36,188 nt of DNA from an uncultured Rhodocyclaceae bacterium (GTDB taxonomy: Bacteria > Pseudomonadota > Gammaproteobacteria > Burkholderiales > Rhodocyclaceae), in NCBI GenBank assembly GCA_934271525.1, contig CAKQRL010000018.1, positions 1 to 36,188 of the forward strand. The letters are read 5' to 3'. Both the position numbers and the translations under genes were made by a program. Positions 24,066 to 32,141 of the stretch are shown here, piece after piece. A model generated the notes under the pieces. That model was not told the DNA's origin, did no database searches, and was given only the letters and a program-made list of their open reading frames with translations. The number at the start of each line of letters is the position of its first letter. Position 1 is the first letter of the stretch.

Positions 24066-25168
24066 AAAAACGCGTTATTCCCCGCGAAAAATCCCAACAT
24101 TTAAAAAAGTGGGATTTGGCATCTTTTGACAACACCAAACCTTTGGTGATTCCAGCCGCCGCGGTTGTAGAATCGCCGCCGCCTGCTGAACCTGCTGAAC
24201 CAACGCCAATTCCAGAAAAAGAAATTGCAGAAACGCTCAACATCCCAAAAATTGCGCTACCCACCGCGGCGCAATTAGAAGAACTGCACGATTCCGCCTA
24301 CCAAGAAGGCCACGATGCTGGCTTTGCCGATGGCTTTAAAGAAGGCAAAGAACGCGGATTTGCCGAAGGTTTTAAAGAAGGTGAGGCGCAAGGCAAAACC
24401 CAAGGTTTTGATGCGGGCTTGGAACAAGGCAAAACCGAAGGTTTTGCACACGGCAAAGATTTGGGGCTAACCGAAGGCAAAACCGAAGGTTTTAAATCTG
24501 GCGAAGAAGAGTTAGCGCAACAAATGCAAGCGATTAAAACGTTTTCGGACAATTTTCAAAATTCGCTCAAACACTTGGAAAAAAACATTGCGCAGGATGT
24601 TTTAAAACTCGCCATTGCCATTGCACAAGCCGTGTTGCACAAGGAATTGTCTTTGCCACAAAGCCAGTTGATGCCCATTTTGCAAGATGCCTTAACAGCC
24701 TTGCCCAACAACACAAGCAAAATTGTCGTGCGTTTGAACCCCGCCGACCGTGCGTTTTTAAAAGACGAAGATTTTCCACCCAAGGTTTTTGATTTTGTGG
24801 AAGACAAACGCATCACGCGCGGCGGTTGCCAAGTGGATTTTGGCGAATCCTCATTGGATGCGCGCATTGAAAACCGTTGGCAACGCACGCTTGCCGCCTT
24901 GGGTGACGAAACACCATGGAACAATGAAACGCCCTTTGCATCGGCCAATCAATCCGTTGTTTCTGAAAATCCAGCGCTCTCCACTTATTTAGAAAAAAAC
25001 CTTCTTGCCAAAAACGCCAACCAAAACCTTGAAAAAAACCTTTCTCTTGCTGTTGAAAACCCAGAAGTTTTGGCAACGGAATCATCGCCTCATCCCAATC
25101 CACCGAATTTTGAATCGGAAGAAAATAACGCATTGGGCATTGAAATTGCCCTGCCAGATGATTTATGA
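24062..25168 (+). CDS. fliH: Flagellar assembly protein FliH with long GxxxG repeat
   Basis: 368 residues from GTG 24062 (AAGAG lies 6 nt upstream; the next in-frame ATG is far inside, so the GTG is required). FliH binds and restrains the export ATPase FliI. The N-terminal region is proline-rich (35-55). Residues 83-147 carry 17 glycines at exact four-residue spacing, far longer than in most FliH proteins. The FliH/YscL domain follows (about 160-285: LKLAIAIAQAVLHKEL, IVVRLNPADRAFL, ITRGGCQVDFGESSLDARIENRW). A C-terminal extension of about 80 residues, rich in Asn, Glu and Ser, goes past the usual end. murJ overlaps as ATGA; fliI and fliJ, usually next, are absent here. Confidence 0.93.
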   Translation: MEKRVIPREKSQHLKKWDLASFDNTKPLVIPAAAVVESPPPAEPAEPTPIPEKEIAETLNIPKIALPTAAQLEELHDSAYQEGHDAGFADGFKEGKERGFAEGFKEGEAQGKTQGFDAGLEQGKTEGFAHGKDLGLTEGKTEGFKSGEEELAQQMQAIKTFSDNFQNSLKHLEKNIAQDVLKLAIAIAQAVLHKELSLPQSQLMPILQDALTALPNNTSKIVVRLNPADRAFLKDEDFPPKVFDFVEDKRITRGGCQVDFGESSLDARIENRWQRTLAALGDETPWNNETPFASANQSVVSENPALSTYLEKNLLAKNANQNLEKNLSLAVENPEVLATESSPHPNPPNFESEENNALGIEIALPDDL

Positions 25169-26727
25169 ATTTACTCAAAAAGTTTTTGTCCATTTCTGCC
25201 TTAACTTTTTTGTCGCGCATTTTGGGTTTTGTGCGCGATTTGATTATTTCGCGCGTTTTTGGCGCCGGCGCTTTGAGCGATGCTTTTTTTGTGGCTTTTA
25301 AATTGCCCAATTTGTTGCGCCGACTATTTGCCGAAGGCGCATTTTCCCAAGCCTTTGTGCCGGTGTTGAGCGATTATAAAAACCAAAAAACCGAAATTGA
25401 AACAAAAACTTTAATTGATTACACCGCTTCCCTTTTGTTTTTTATTTTATTAATCGTTAGCATTTTAGGCGTTATTTTTGCCCCCGCTTTGGTTTATATT
25501 TCCGCCCCGGGTTTTTTAAATGAAAATTTAGAAAAATTTAATATCACCGTGCAATTAACCCGCATTGTTTTTCCTTATATTTTATTGATTTCTTTGGTGG
25601 CTTTATCTGGTGGAATTTTAAATACGTGGAAACATTTTTCAATCCCCGCTTTTTCACCCGCATTATTAAATATTAGTTTTATTATTATGGCGCTTTTTTT
25701 TGCCCCATATTTTGACCCACCCATTTTGGTTTTGGCGTGGGCAGTTTTTTTGGGTGGTTGTTTGCAACTTTTTATTCAAATTCCAGCCCTAATTAAAATA
25801 AAAAAACTACCAACTTTAAAATTAAATTTAAAAATAATTTTAAAACACGAAGGCGTGTTGCGTATTTTAAAACTGATGCTCCCCGCTTTATTAGGCGTTT
25901 CGGTTGCGCAATTGAGTTTGCTCATCAACACCATTTTTGCTTCATTTTTAGAAAATGGCAGTGTTTCGTGGTTGTATTATGCCGATAGATTAATGGAATT
26001 CCCCACGGGTTTATTAGGCGCAGCATTGGGCACTTTATTATTACCTTCATTATCTGCCGCATTTTCAAAAAAAGATTTTTTAGAATATCAAAAATTATTA
26101 GATTGGGGTTTAAAACTTTGTTTTTTATTAGCCTTGCCTGCGGCAATAGGAATGGCAATTTTAAGCGATGCTTTAATTGCCACATTATTTTTCAACGGGG
26201 CATTTTTAGAATCGGATATTTTTAAAACACAAACCGCTTTGCTGGCATATAGTTTTGGTTTATTGGCTTTAATTGCCATTAAAATTTTGGCACCCGGTTT
26301 TTACGCCCAACAAAATATTAAAACGCCGGTCAAAATCGCCTGCATTTCTTTATTTTCAACACAAATTTTAAATGTATTATTTATTTTTATTTTTAATTTT
26401 AAACATATGGGTTTGGCATTGTCTATTTCCATTGCCGCTTATATCAATGCGGGTTTATTATTTTTTGGTTTATGGCGGCGCAAAATCTACCGCCCAAGCG
26501 CCAGTTGGCTTTTGTTTTTATTGCGTTTAATTTTTGCTTTAACGGCAATGGCGCTAACACTTTATTATTTCAAAGGCGAATCCTTTGAAAACGTGTGGCT
26601 TGCCATTCCCCAAACCCAACGGGCTTTGCGCTTATTGTGGTTAATTCCGCTTGGCGTTGGCGTTTATTTTCTCGCTCTTTTTATGACAGGGTTTCAATTC
26701 AAAGAATTTAAAAATCTCAAAATTTAA
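25165..26727 (+). CDS. murJ: Lipid II flippase MurJ
   Basis: 520 residues with about 14 hydrophobic segments. The N-terminus LKKFLSISALTFLSRILGFVRDLIIS and then GAGALSDAFFVAFKLPNLLRRLFAEGAFSQAFVPVL is the clear MurJ/MviN signature, including the arginines that line the substrate cavity. MurJ moves lipid-linked peptidoglycan precursor across the inner membrane. Its ATG overlaps the fliH stop by four bases, an unusual coupling of a cell-wall gene to a flagellar gene; in many betaproteobacteria murJ lies elsewhere. Base composition is more AT-rich than in fliFGH. Confidence 0.97.
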   Translation: MNLLKKFLSISALTFLSRILGFVRDLIISRVFGAGALSDAFFVAFKLPNLLRRLFAEGAFSQAFVPVLSDYKNQKTEIETKTLIDYTASLLFFILLIVSILGVIFAPALVYISAPGFLNENLEKFNITVQLTRIVFPYILLISLVALSGGILNTWKHFSIPAFSPALLNISFIIMALFFAPYFDPPILVLAWAVFLGGCLQLFIQIPALIKIKKLPTLKLNLKIILKHEGVLRILKLMLPALLGVSVAQLSLLINTIFASFLENGSVSWLYYADRLMEFPTGLLGAALGTLLLPSLSAAFSKKDFLEYQKLLDWGLKLCFLLALPAAIGMAILSDALIATLFFNGAFLESDIFKTQTALLAYSFGLLALIAIKILAPGFYAQQNIKTPVKIACISLFSTQILNVLFIFIFNFKHMGLALSISIAAYINAGLLFFGLWRRKIYRPSASWLLFLLRLIFALTAMALTLYYFKGESFENVWLAIPQTQRALRLLWLIPLGVGVYFLALFMTGFQFKEFKNLKI

Positions 26728-26739
26728 AATTCTAAAAAT

Positions 26740-26787
26740 CCACGGTCAACCAATATTTTTTTCAAAAAAATAAAATGTTTACCGTGG
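26740..26787. repeat. CCACGGTMAAC inverted pair 9
   Basis: Left arm 26740-26750 is the C variant, right arm 26777-26787 the A variant, giving a mismatch at the variable position. Core TTTTTTTCAAAAAAA. It lies between convergent murJ and nagZ. Confidence 0.9.
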
Positions 26788-26793
26788 ATTTTT

Positions 26794-27807
26794 TTAAATA
26801 ATTAACCCATGCGTTTTTAAAAAACGCCGTTGTTTTTCATATTCTTTTCCTGAATCGTTTTTAATTAAAAACAAATTCTTTAAACGTTTCATCCGTGCGG
26901 CATTATCATTGCGAAATTTTGGTTTCCAACGATCCACAGCAATTAAAGCGCTGTTTAAATCGTTGCAAATAAGCGCCATATCGCAACCCGCAGCCCACGC
27001 CTTTTCCACACGTTGCACAATGTTTGCCGCCTTTTCTTTGGCGCCTTGCATGGACAAATCATCGGTGAAAATGGCGCCTTTGAAGCGAAAATCGCGGCGC
27101 AATTTTTCCATCCACGTTTTTGAAAACACCGCCGTTTCATCATCCAACGTTTTGTAAATCACGTGTGCCGCCATCACGGCTTTTAAATGCAGGTGTTCGT
27201 AAGGGTAAAAATCGTCCTGCATTTCGGCAAAAACGCGCTCGTCAATCGGCAAATCCGTGTGCGAATCGGCGCTCACAAAGCCGTGCCCGGGAAAATGCTT
27301 GCCACAATGCGCCACGCCTGCCGCCGTTAAACCTTTTAAAAAAGCCTTTGCCAACGCCACAACAACCTTTGGATTGCGATGAAAAGCGCGGTTACCAATC
27401 ACGCTGGATGCGCCATAATCCAAATCCAAAACAGGCGCAAAAGTTAAATCAATGTCAAAAAACTTCAATTCGTGCCCCAACACACCGCCCAAAGCCCGCG
27501 CGGCACGCCGCGCCAGTTGTGGATTTTCATCAAAAAGTGCGCCCAATTTTGCCATCGGCGGCAACATTGTAAAAGGCGCGGTTTTAAAGCGTTGAACGCG
27601 TCCGCCTTCTTGGTCGACTGCAATTAAAAGCCGCGGGCGATCTAATTCGCGAATGCTTGCAATGAGTTGGCGCAGTTGTTTTTCATCCTGAAAATTGCGG
27701 GCAAATAAAATGACGCCGCCCACTTTGGGATTCATCAATAATATTTTTTCATCTTTTCTTAAAATTGTTTTTTTTAAATCAACCATTAAGAAATAATCGC
27801 CCAACAT
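26794..27807 (-). CDS. nagZ: Beta-N-acetylhexosaminidase NagZ
   Basis: 337 residues from the ATG at 27807, which has GGAG 8 nt upstream and follows the acpS stop by one base; the open frame extends 33 nt further without support. A glycoside hydrolase family 3 enzyme that removes N-acetylglucosamine from anhydro-muropeptides in the cytoplasm during wall recycling. Motifs: VGGVILFARNF, AVDQEGGRVQRF, the flexible loop KHFPGHGFVSADSHTDLP with the catalytic His-Asp pair, and FTDDLSMQGA with the nucleophile Asp. It is the last gene of the pdxJ-acpS-nagZ set, as in many proteobacteria. Confidence 0.96.
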   Translation of the reverse strand: MLGDYFLMVDLKKTILRKDEKILLMNPKVGGVILFARNFQDEKQLRQLIASIRELDRPRLLIAVDQEGGRVQRFKTAPFTMLPPMAKLGALFDENPQLARRAARALGGVLGHELKFFDIDLTFAPVLDLDYGASSVIGNRAFHRNPKVVVALAKAFLKGLTAAGVAHCGKHFPGHGFVSADSHTDLPIDERVFAEMQDDFYPYEHLHLKAVMAAHVIYKTLDDETAVFSKTWMEKLRRDFRFKGAIFTDDLSMQGAKEKAANIVQRVEKAWAAGCDMALICNDLNSALIAVDRWKPKFRNDNAARMKRLKNLFLIKNDSGKEYEKQRRFLKTHGLII

Positions 27808-27808
27808 T

Positions 27809-28192
27809 TTAATGCTCCAAAATAACAAAAGCGGTAACAATATTTGCCGTATCGGTTAACGACAAATGCGCATTTTTGAAAATTTTTTGGGGTTCACCGT
27901 GGAAAATAAAAAAAGGTTTGCCCAAAGCGTCATGCGTTATTTCTATATTATTAAAATTATAAGGTTTTCGTAAACCTGTTCCCAATGCTTTTAAAAAAGC
28001 TTCCTTGGCACAAAAGTTTTTGGCTAAAAAATTAATTTTTTTATTTTCATTTTGAATTTCTTTAAAACGAATCATTTCATTTTGATTTAAAAAACGATTG
28101 GCCAAACGCATTTGAAAACGTTGGAATAATTTTTGAATACGGTGAATTTCAAGCATATCCACACCGATTCCAGCAATATGATTATTTTGCAT
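27809..28192 (-). CDS. acpS: Holo-[acyl-carrier-protein] synthase
   Basis: 127 residues, normal length. It transfers phosphopantetheine from CoA to acyl carrier protein. Magnesium-binding Asp is in GIGVDMLEIHRI and Glu in NFCAKEAFLKALGTGL; the C-terminal strand region is HLSLTDTANIVTAFVILE. The FIFHGEP segment is read from a repeat arm with G at the variable position (27892-27902), at a place where other AcpS proteins also tend to have Gly, so the repeat word fits without an insertion. It overlaps pdxJ by 11 nt. Confidence 0.93.
   Translation of the reverse strand: MQNNHIAGIGVDMLEIHRIQKLFQRFQMRLANRFLNQNEMIRFKEIQNENKKINFLAKNFCAKEAFLKALGTGLRKPYNFNNIEITHDALGKPFFIFHGEPQKIFKNAHLSLTDTANIVTAFVILEH
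27892..27902 (-). repeat. CCACGGTGAAC arm inside acpS
   Basis: G variant of the word, translated as HGE, with a TTTTGAAAATTTTTT run beyond it. It could be chance, because Gly is common at this place in the family. Confidence 0.6.
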
Positions 28193-28925
28193 TTTGAATT
28201 AAACCATTCATTTCACGCACAGCATTTTCTAAACCTTTAAAAATTGCTCGGCTAATAATAGAATGCCCAATATGCAATTCACTTAAATTTTGAAGTTTGG
28301 CAATAGGCAAAACATTGTAATAATTTAAAGCGTGCCCTGCATTAAAACGCATATTATTTTGAATAATTAAATCTCCCGCTTCTTTTATTTTTAAATATTC
28401 TTTTAAAACTTTTGGGTTATCCAAACTTTTACCATTTTGAAAAAAAGCGTGTGCATAAGGTCCGGTGTGAATTTCACAAACATCAGCGCCAATTTTTGCC
28501 GCTGCTTGAATTTGTTTTTCATCCGCATCAATAAAAACGCTTGATTGAATACCTTTATTCTTTAATTGTTCAATCACTTTTGCCACTTGATGGTAATTTT
28601 TTAAAATATCCAAACCGCCTTCGGTGGTGATTTCTTGCCGCCCTTCTGGCACCAACATCACCATATCAGGGCAAGTTTTTAAGGCAATTTGCAACATTTC
28701 ATCGGTTGCTGCCATTTCCAAATTGAGTTTTATCACCACATTTTCTTTTAAGCGGCGCAAATCGTTATCTTGAATGTGGCGGCGATCTTCTCGCAAATGC
28801 AAAGTAACGCCTGCCGCGCCTGCCAAATGAACGGCAAGCGCCGCCCACAAAGGATCTGGTTCATAGGTTTGGCGCGCGTTGCGCAAAGTTGCAACATGGT
28901 CAATATTCACGCACAAATGTGGCAT
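28182..28925 (-). CDS. pdxJ: Pyridoxine 5'-phosphate synthase
   Basis: 247 residues. PdxJ closes the ring of vitamin B6 from 1-deoxyxylulose 5-phosphate and 3-amino-2-oxopropyl phosphate; its first substrate comes from Dxs, also encoded here. Motifs: LCVNIDHVATLRNAR, HLREDRRHIQDND, VPEGRQEITTEGGLD, VSVFIDAD-like SSVFIDADEKQI, EIHTGPYA and NAGHALNY, and ELHIGHSIISRAIF for phosphate binding. AAGGA is present before the ATG. It is the first gene of pdxJ-acpS-nagZ. Confidence 0.98.
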   Translation of the reverse strand: MPHLCVNIDHVATLRNARQTYEPDPLWAALAVHLAGAAGVTLHLREDRRHIQDNDLRRLKENVVIKLNLEMAATDEMLQIALKTCPDMVMLVPEGRQEITTEGGLDILKNYHQVAKVIEQLKNKGIQSSVFIDADEKQIQAAAKIGADVCEIHTGPYAHAFFQNGKSLDNPKVLKEYLKIKEAGDLIIQNNMRFNAGHALNYYNVLPIAKLQNLSELHIGHSIISRAIFKGLENAVREMNGLIQNAK

Positions 28926-28954
28926 TTTTGAATCCTTTTTAAAAAAAATTTTTC

Positions 28955-28965
28955 GTTGACCGCGG
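28955..28965 (-). repeat. Single arm (CCGCGGTCAAC) between divergent pdxJ and mltG
   Basis: One base differs from the C variant. The arm and its AAAAATTTTTTTT core lie upstream of pdxJ in the same orientation as the arms before ung and mnmC, but the gap to the ATG is 29 nt and a ribosome site is present. Confidence 0.75.
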
Positions 28966-29015
28966 AATTTTATGCAATTCTTTTACAATTTTGCTTTTTT
29001 TAAGCTGTGAAAACA

Positions 29016-30029
29016 ATGAAAAGTTTTTTCGCCGGCGTCATTTTCTTTGCCTTGTTGCTCTTGGGCTGTATTTTTTATGTGGAATTGTGGCTGCAACGCC
29101 CCATTGCCAGCCAAAATTTACCGCTTGAATTTCGCATTGAAAAAGGGCAAAGTTTGAACAAAACCTTGGAATCGCTTCAAAATCAAGGTTTGTCAGTAGA
29201 AATCGTGCCGATGATGATTTTGGCAAGAATCAAACATTTAGACCAAAAAATCAAAGCGGGCGATTATGTATTAGAAGAAAATCTCACGCCCTTGGCGTTG
29301 TTGGCATTGCTAACCCAAGGCGCACCGACCAAACAATTCAACATTTTGTTTGCCGAAGGCACAACACTTCAAAATTGGCGCGAAAAAATTGCCCAAACCC
29401 CAATGATTGAAAACGATTTAAACCCGCAAACCGAAGCGGCACTTGCCGCAGAATTGCATTTGCCAAACGCCAATTTAGAAGGTTGGCTTTTTCCAGACAC
29501 TTATTTTATTGACGCACAAAGCAAAGCAAGCGCTTTGTTTTCCCGTGCAGCGCGTGCCATGCAAAAGGTTTTGGAAGACGAATGGTTGCTGCGCGCGCCT
29601 GAATTGCCTTACCAAAACCCTTATGAAGCCTTGATTATGGCAAGTATTATTGAAAAAGAAACGGGAAGAGATGAAGACCGCGCACTGGTGGCAGCGGTTT
29701 TTGTCAACCGCTTAAAACGGCAAATGAAATTGCAAACCGACCCCACAGTGATTTACGGCTTGGGGCAACAATTTGATGGCAACTTGCGCCGGCGCGATTT
29801 GGAAACGGACACGGCTTACAACACCTACACGCGATTAGGTCTACCGCCTTCGCCCATTGCGATGCCGGGCAAAAAATCCATTCGCGCGGCGTTAAACCCT
29901 GCGCCAACGGATGCGCTTTATTTTGTGGCAAAAGGCGATGGTTCTTCGCATTTTTCCAACAATTTAAAAGAACACAATCAAGCGGTGAATTTTTATCAAA
30001 GAAAACGCGGCACGCCGCCCCGTTCTTAA
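29016..30029 (+). CDS. mltG: Endolytic murein transglycosylase MltG
   Basis: 337 residues from ATG 29016; a GTG at 29007 is also possible, and neither has a clear ribosome site. One N-terminal membrane anchor (SFFAGVIFFALLLLGCIFYVELWL), a LysM-like segment (FRIEKGQSLNKTLESLQNQGL), then the YceG domain. The catalytic Glu is in MASIIEKETGRDEDRALVAAVFVNRL, followed by LQTDPTVIYGLG and TRLGLPPSPIAMPG. MltG cuts new glycan strands in the periplasm and so limits their length. It starts the mltG-tmk-holB-pilZ-tatD block, the usual proteobacterial order. Confidence 0.96.
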   Translation: MKSFFAGVIFFALLLLGCIFYVELWLQRPIASQNLPLEFRIEKGQSLNKTLESLQNQGLSVEIVPMMILARIKHLDQKIKAGDYVLEENLTPLALLALLTQGAPTKQFNILFAEGTTLQNWREKIAQTPMIENDLNPQTEAALAAELHLPNANLEGWLFPDTYFIDAQSKASALFSRAARAMQKVLEDEWLLRAPELPYQNPYEALIMASIIEKETGRDEDRALVAAVFVNRLKRQMKLQTDPTVIYGLGQQFDGNLRRRDLETDTAYNTYTRLGLPPSPIAMPGKKSIRAALNPAPTDALYFVAKGDGSSHFSNNLKEHNQAVNFYQRKRGTPPRS

Positions 30030-30041
30030 ATTTTTTTTTGG

Positions 30042-30052
30042 GTTGACCATGG
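30042..30052 (-). repeat. Single arm (CCATGGTCAAC) carrying the tmk start codon
   Basis: Reads GTTGACCATGG on the plus strand: one change turns the GTG of the usual arm into ATG, the tmk start at 30049. The T-run of the core is present upstream; the left arm is missing. Confidence 0.85.
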
Positions 30053-30681
30053 AAAAAGGCAAATTCATTAGTTTTGAAGGCATTGATGGCGCGGGCAAAT
30101 CGGCGCACATTGATTTTGCGCAACAAATATTAGAATCAGCGGGCTTATCCGTTGTTCGCACGCGCGAGCCGGGCGCAACCATTTTGGGTGAAACCTTGCG
30201 CCACATTGTGTTGGAAAAAAATGCCCAATTTTCGCCCAAAACGCACGCGCTTTTAATGTATGCCGCGCGTGTGGAATTGACGGAAAAAACCATTTTGCCG
30301 AGTTTAAAATCGGGTTCTTGGGTGTTGTCCGACCGCTTTTTGGATGCAACTTTTGCCTACCAAGGCGGCGGCGAAAATCTTGGTTTGGACCAAATTGCCG
30401 TTTTAAACACTTGGGCATTGGGCGATTTTTTGCCCGATTTAACCTTGTTGTTTGAAGTCGACCTTGAAACGGCGCAAAATCGCATTTTGCAAAGCCGAAC
30501 AAAAAAAGACCATTTTGAAAATTTGAATACAGAATTTTTCAACCGCGTGCAAAATGCTTATTTAAAACGGCAAAAAGAAGAGCCTAAAAGAATCAAAATC
30601 ATTAACTCTAACCTTGATTTAAAAAAAGTTAGAAAAAATGTGGAAATGCACATTTTAAAAATTTTGGAAGAAACCAAATGA
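30049..30681 (+). CDS. tmk: Thymidylate kinase
   Basis: 210 residues from ATG 30049. It makes dTDP from dTMP. The P-loop is FEGIDGAGKS (Gly11-Ser18), with the DR(Y/F) motif as LSDRFLDATFAYQGGG and the REPG motif as TREPGATILGETLR. The LID region (RILQSRTKKDHFENLN) is basic. The start codon is the ATG of a repeat arm, six bases after an in-frame TTG that I do not favour. The ribosome site is weak (TTGGG). The stop overlaps holB as ATGA. Confidence 0.96.
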   Translation: MEKGKFISFEGIDGAGKSAHIDFAQQILESAGLSVVRTREPGATILGETLRHIVLEKNAQFSPKTHALLMYAARVELTEKTILPSLKSGSWVLSDRFLDATFAYQGGGENLGLDQIAVLNTWALGDFLPDLTLLFEVDLETAQNRILQSRTKKDHFENLNTEFFNRVQNAYLKRQKEEPKRIKIINSNLDLKKVRKNVEMHILKILEETK

Positions 30682-31688
30682 AAATTACCGATTTATATTC
30701 AAAAGAATGGCATTTTCTCATTCAAATGCTAGAAAATGGCAAACTGCCACACGCTATTTTGATGAGCGGGCAAAAGGGCATTGGCAAATATTTATTTGCT
30801 GAACGTTTTGTTAATTATTTATTATGCGAATCAGATAAAAAACCTTGCGGCAAATGCCAAGGTTGTTTGTGGTTTTTAAAAAATCAACATCCTGATTTTA
30901 AACGTGTGTTGCCTGCAATATTACAACCTGAAATAGATTCAAAGAAAAACCCAAGCCCATATATTTTGGTGGAACAATTAAGAGCACTTTCTGACTTTTT
31001 GTGTTTGAGCACGCACCGCCAAGGTTTGCGCATTGTTTTAATATATCCAGCGGAGGCGATGAATATCAACGCAGCCAATGCCATTTTAAAATCATTAGAA
31101 GAACCAATTCCAAATACACTTTTTTTACTAATAACCAATCAAAAAGAACGTTTATTGCCGACCATTAAAAGCCGTTGCCAAGAATTGCATTTTCAAACGC
31201 CTAATTTTGAAAATGCGCTCAATTATTTAATAGATAATAAAATTGAAAAAGAAAAAGCCACGCTCGCATTATCTTTTTTCAGCGGTGCGCCGATTTTGGC
31301 AGAAACAGAATTAAAAAATGGTTTTTTAAATAAAGAATGGTTAAAAGAATTGCTCAAAATTTTAAATAACGGAGCCAAAATTGACCCCGTTTTATCGGCA
31401 AAGGTTTTTGATAAAATGTTGCGCGATAAACATATAGATTTGCAACGTTTAACAGATGCTTTTCAAAAATGGTTGGTGGATTTAATTTTATTAAAATTTA
31501 CGCAAAAAAACCGCTTTTTTATTCAATCAATAGACGCACAAAAAGTTTTAAATACGCGACTTTCAACAGACAAAATTCTGCGTTTTTACCCACAATTTTT
31601 GGTAAAAAAGCAACAGCTCGCCCAGCCTTTGAATCCCAAACTATTTTTGGAAAGCCTTTTTTTACAATACCGCGCTTTGTTTTTATAA
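30678..31688 (+). CDS. holB: DNA polymerase III delta' subunit
   Basis: 336 residues. Delta' is the fixed part of the clamp loader. The N-terminal AAA+ domain has a P-loop-like GQKGIGKY (31-38), in which Ser/Thr after Lys is Tyr, as expected for a subunit that does not hydrolyse ATP; a zinc module with Cys50, Cys57, Cys60 and Cys63; NAANAILKSLEEPIPNTLFLLI; and the SRC motif (TIKSRCQELHF). The C-terminal part is less conserved. It overlaps tmk by four bases. Confidence 0.94.
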   Translation: MKITDLYSKEWHFLIQMLENGKLPHAILMSGQKGIGKYLFAERFVNYLLCESDKKPCGKCQGCLWFLKNQHPDFKRVLPAILQPEIDSKKNPSPYILVEQLRALSDFLCLSTHRQGLRIVLIYPAEAMNINAANAILKSLEEPIPNTLFLLITNQKERLLPTIKSRCQELHFQTPNFENALNYLIDNKIEKEKATLALSFFSGAPILAETELKNGFLNKEWLKELLKILNNGAKIDPVLSAKVFDKMLRDKHIDLQRLTDAFQKWLVDLILLKFTQKNRFFIQSIDAQKVLNTRLSTDKILRFYPQFLVKKQQLAQPLNPKLFLESLFLQYRALFL

Positions 31689-31718
31689 TTGCAAAGTTAA
31701 ACCAAAAAGGATTTTGTG

Positions 31719-32087
31719 ATGGCAGAAGAACAACCCGCAGCCCCGCGCAACGTGCCGGGCTTTATTTCGCTAACGCTCCCTTCCCTTTCCGCGCTTTACG
31801 CCGCCTACATGCCATTTTTAAAAAATGGCGGATTTTTTGTGCCAACCAACGCGCCTTACAAAATGGGGGATGAAATCTTTTTGATGTTGGCGATGAAGGA
31901 CGAATTAGAGCGCATTCCAATTACTGGTAGCGTTGTGTGGATTACCCCGCAAGGCGCGCAAAATAAACGCCCACAAGGGGTTGGCATTATGTTTAAAAAT
32001 GATGAAAACTCCAAACGCGGCAAACTCAAAATTGAGCAAAAGTTGGGAACCATGTTGAACTCGCTCAATCCTACGCATACGCTTTGA
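31719..32087 (+). CDS. pilZ: Type IV pilus-type PilZ protein
   Basis: 122 residues from ATG 31719 with AAAAGGA upstream. It closely follows the short PilZ of type IV pilus systems: GFISLTLPSLSALYAAYMPFLKNGG (as LYAAYMPFLKNGGFFVPT), MGDEIFLMLAMKDE, PITGSVVWITPQGAQNKRPQGVGIMF and the C-terminal LNSLNPTHTL. This type lacks the RxxxR motif for cyclic di-GMP and instead binds the pilus ATPase PilB and FimX-like proteins. So the organism probably has type IV pili, which can serve twitching and DNA uptake. It follows holB, the usual order. Confidence 0.95.
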   Translation: MAEEQPAAPRNVPGFISLTLPSLSALYAAYMPFLKNGGFFVPTNAPYKMGDEIFLMLAMKDELERIPITGSVVWITPQGAQNKRPQGVGIMFKNDENSKRGKLKIEQKLGTMLNSLNPTHTL

Positions 32088-32094
32088 TTTTTTT

Positions 32095-32130
32095 CCACGG
32101 TCAACCAAAATTTTTTTTCGTTGACCGTGG
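32095..32130. repeat. CCACGGTMAAC inverted pair 10 (short spacer)
   Basis: Arms 32095-32105 and 32120-32130, both C variants, pair fully around only 14 bases. This is the most terminator-like copy (11-bp stem followed by ATTTTT). It lies between pilZ and tatD. Confidence 0.93.
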
Positions 32131-32141
32131 ATTTTTGAAAA

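Noticed and set aside
24298..24552. Repetitive Ser/Pro/Lys open frame opposite fliH
   Set aside because: It is the mirror of the GxxxG repeat and has no independent support.
4227..32130. TTGACC in the C-variant arms as a -35 promoter box
   Set aside because: I looked for a -10 box 16-18 nt downstream at several copies and found none with proper spacing.
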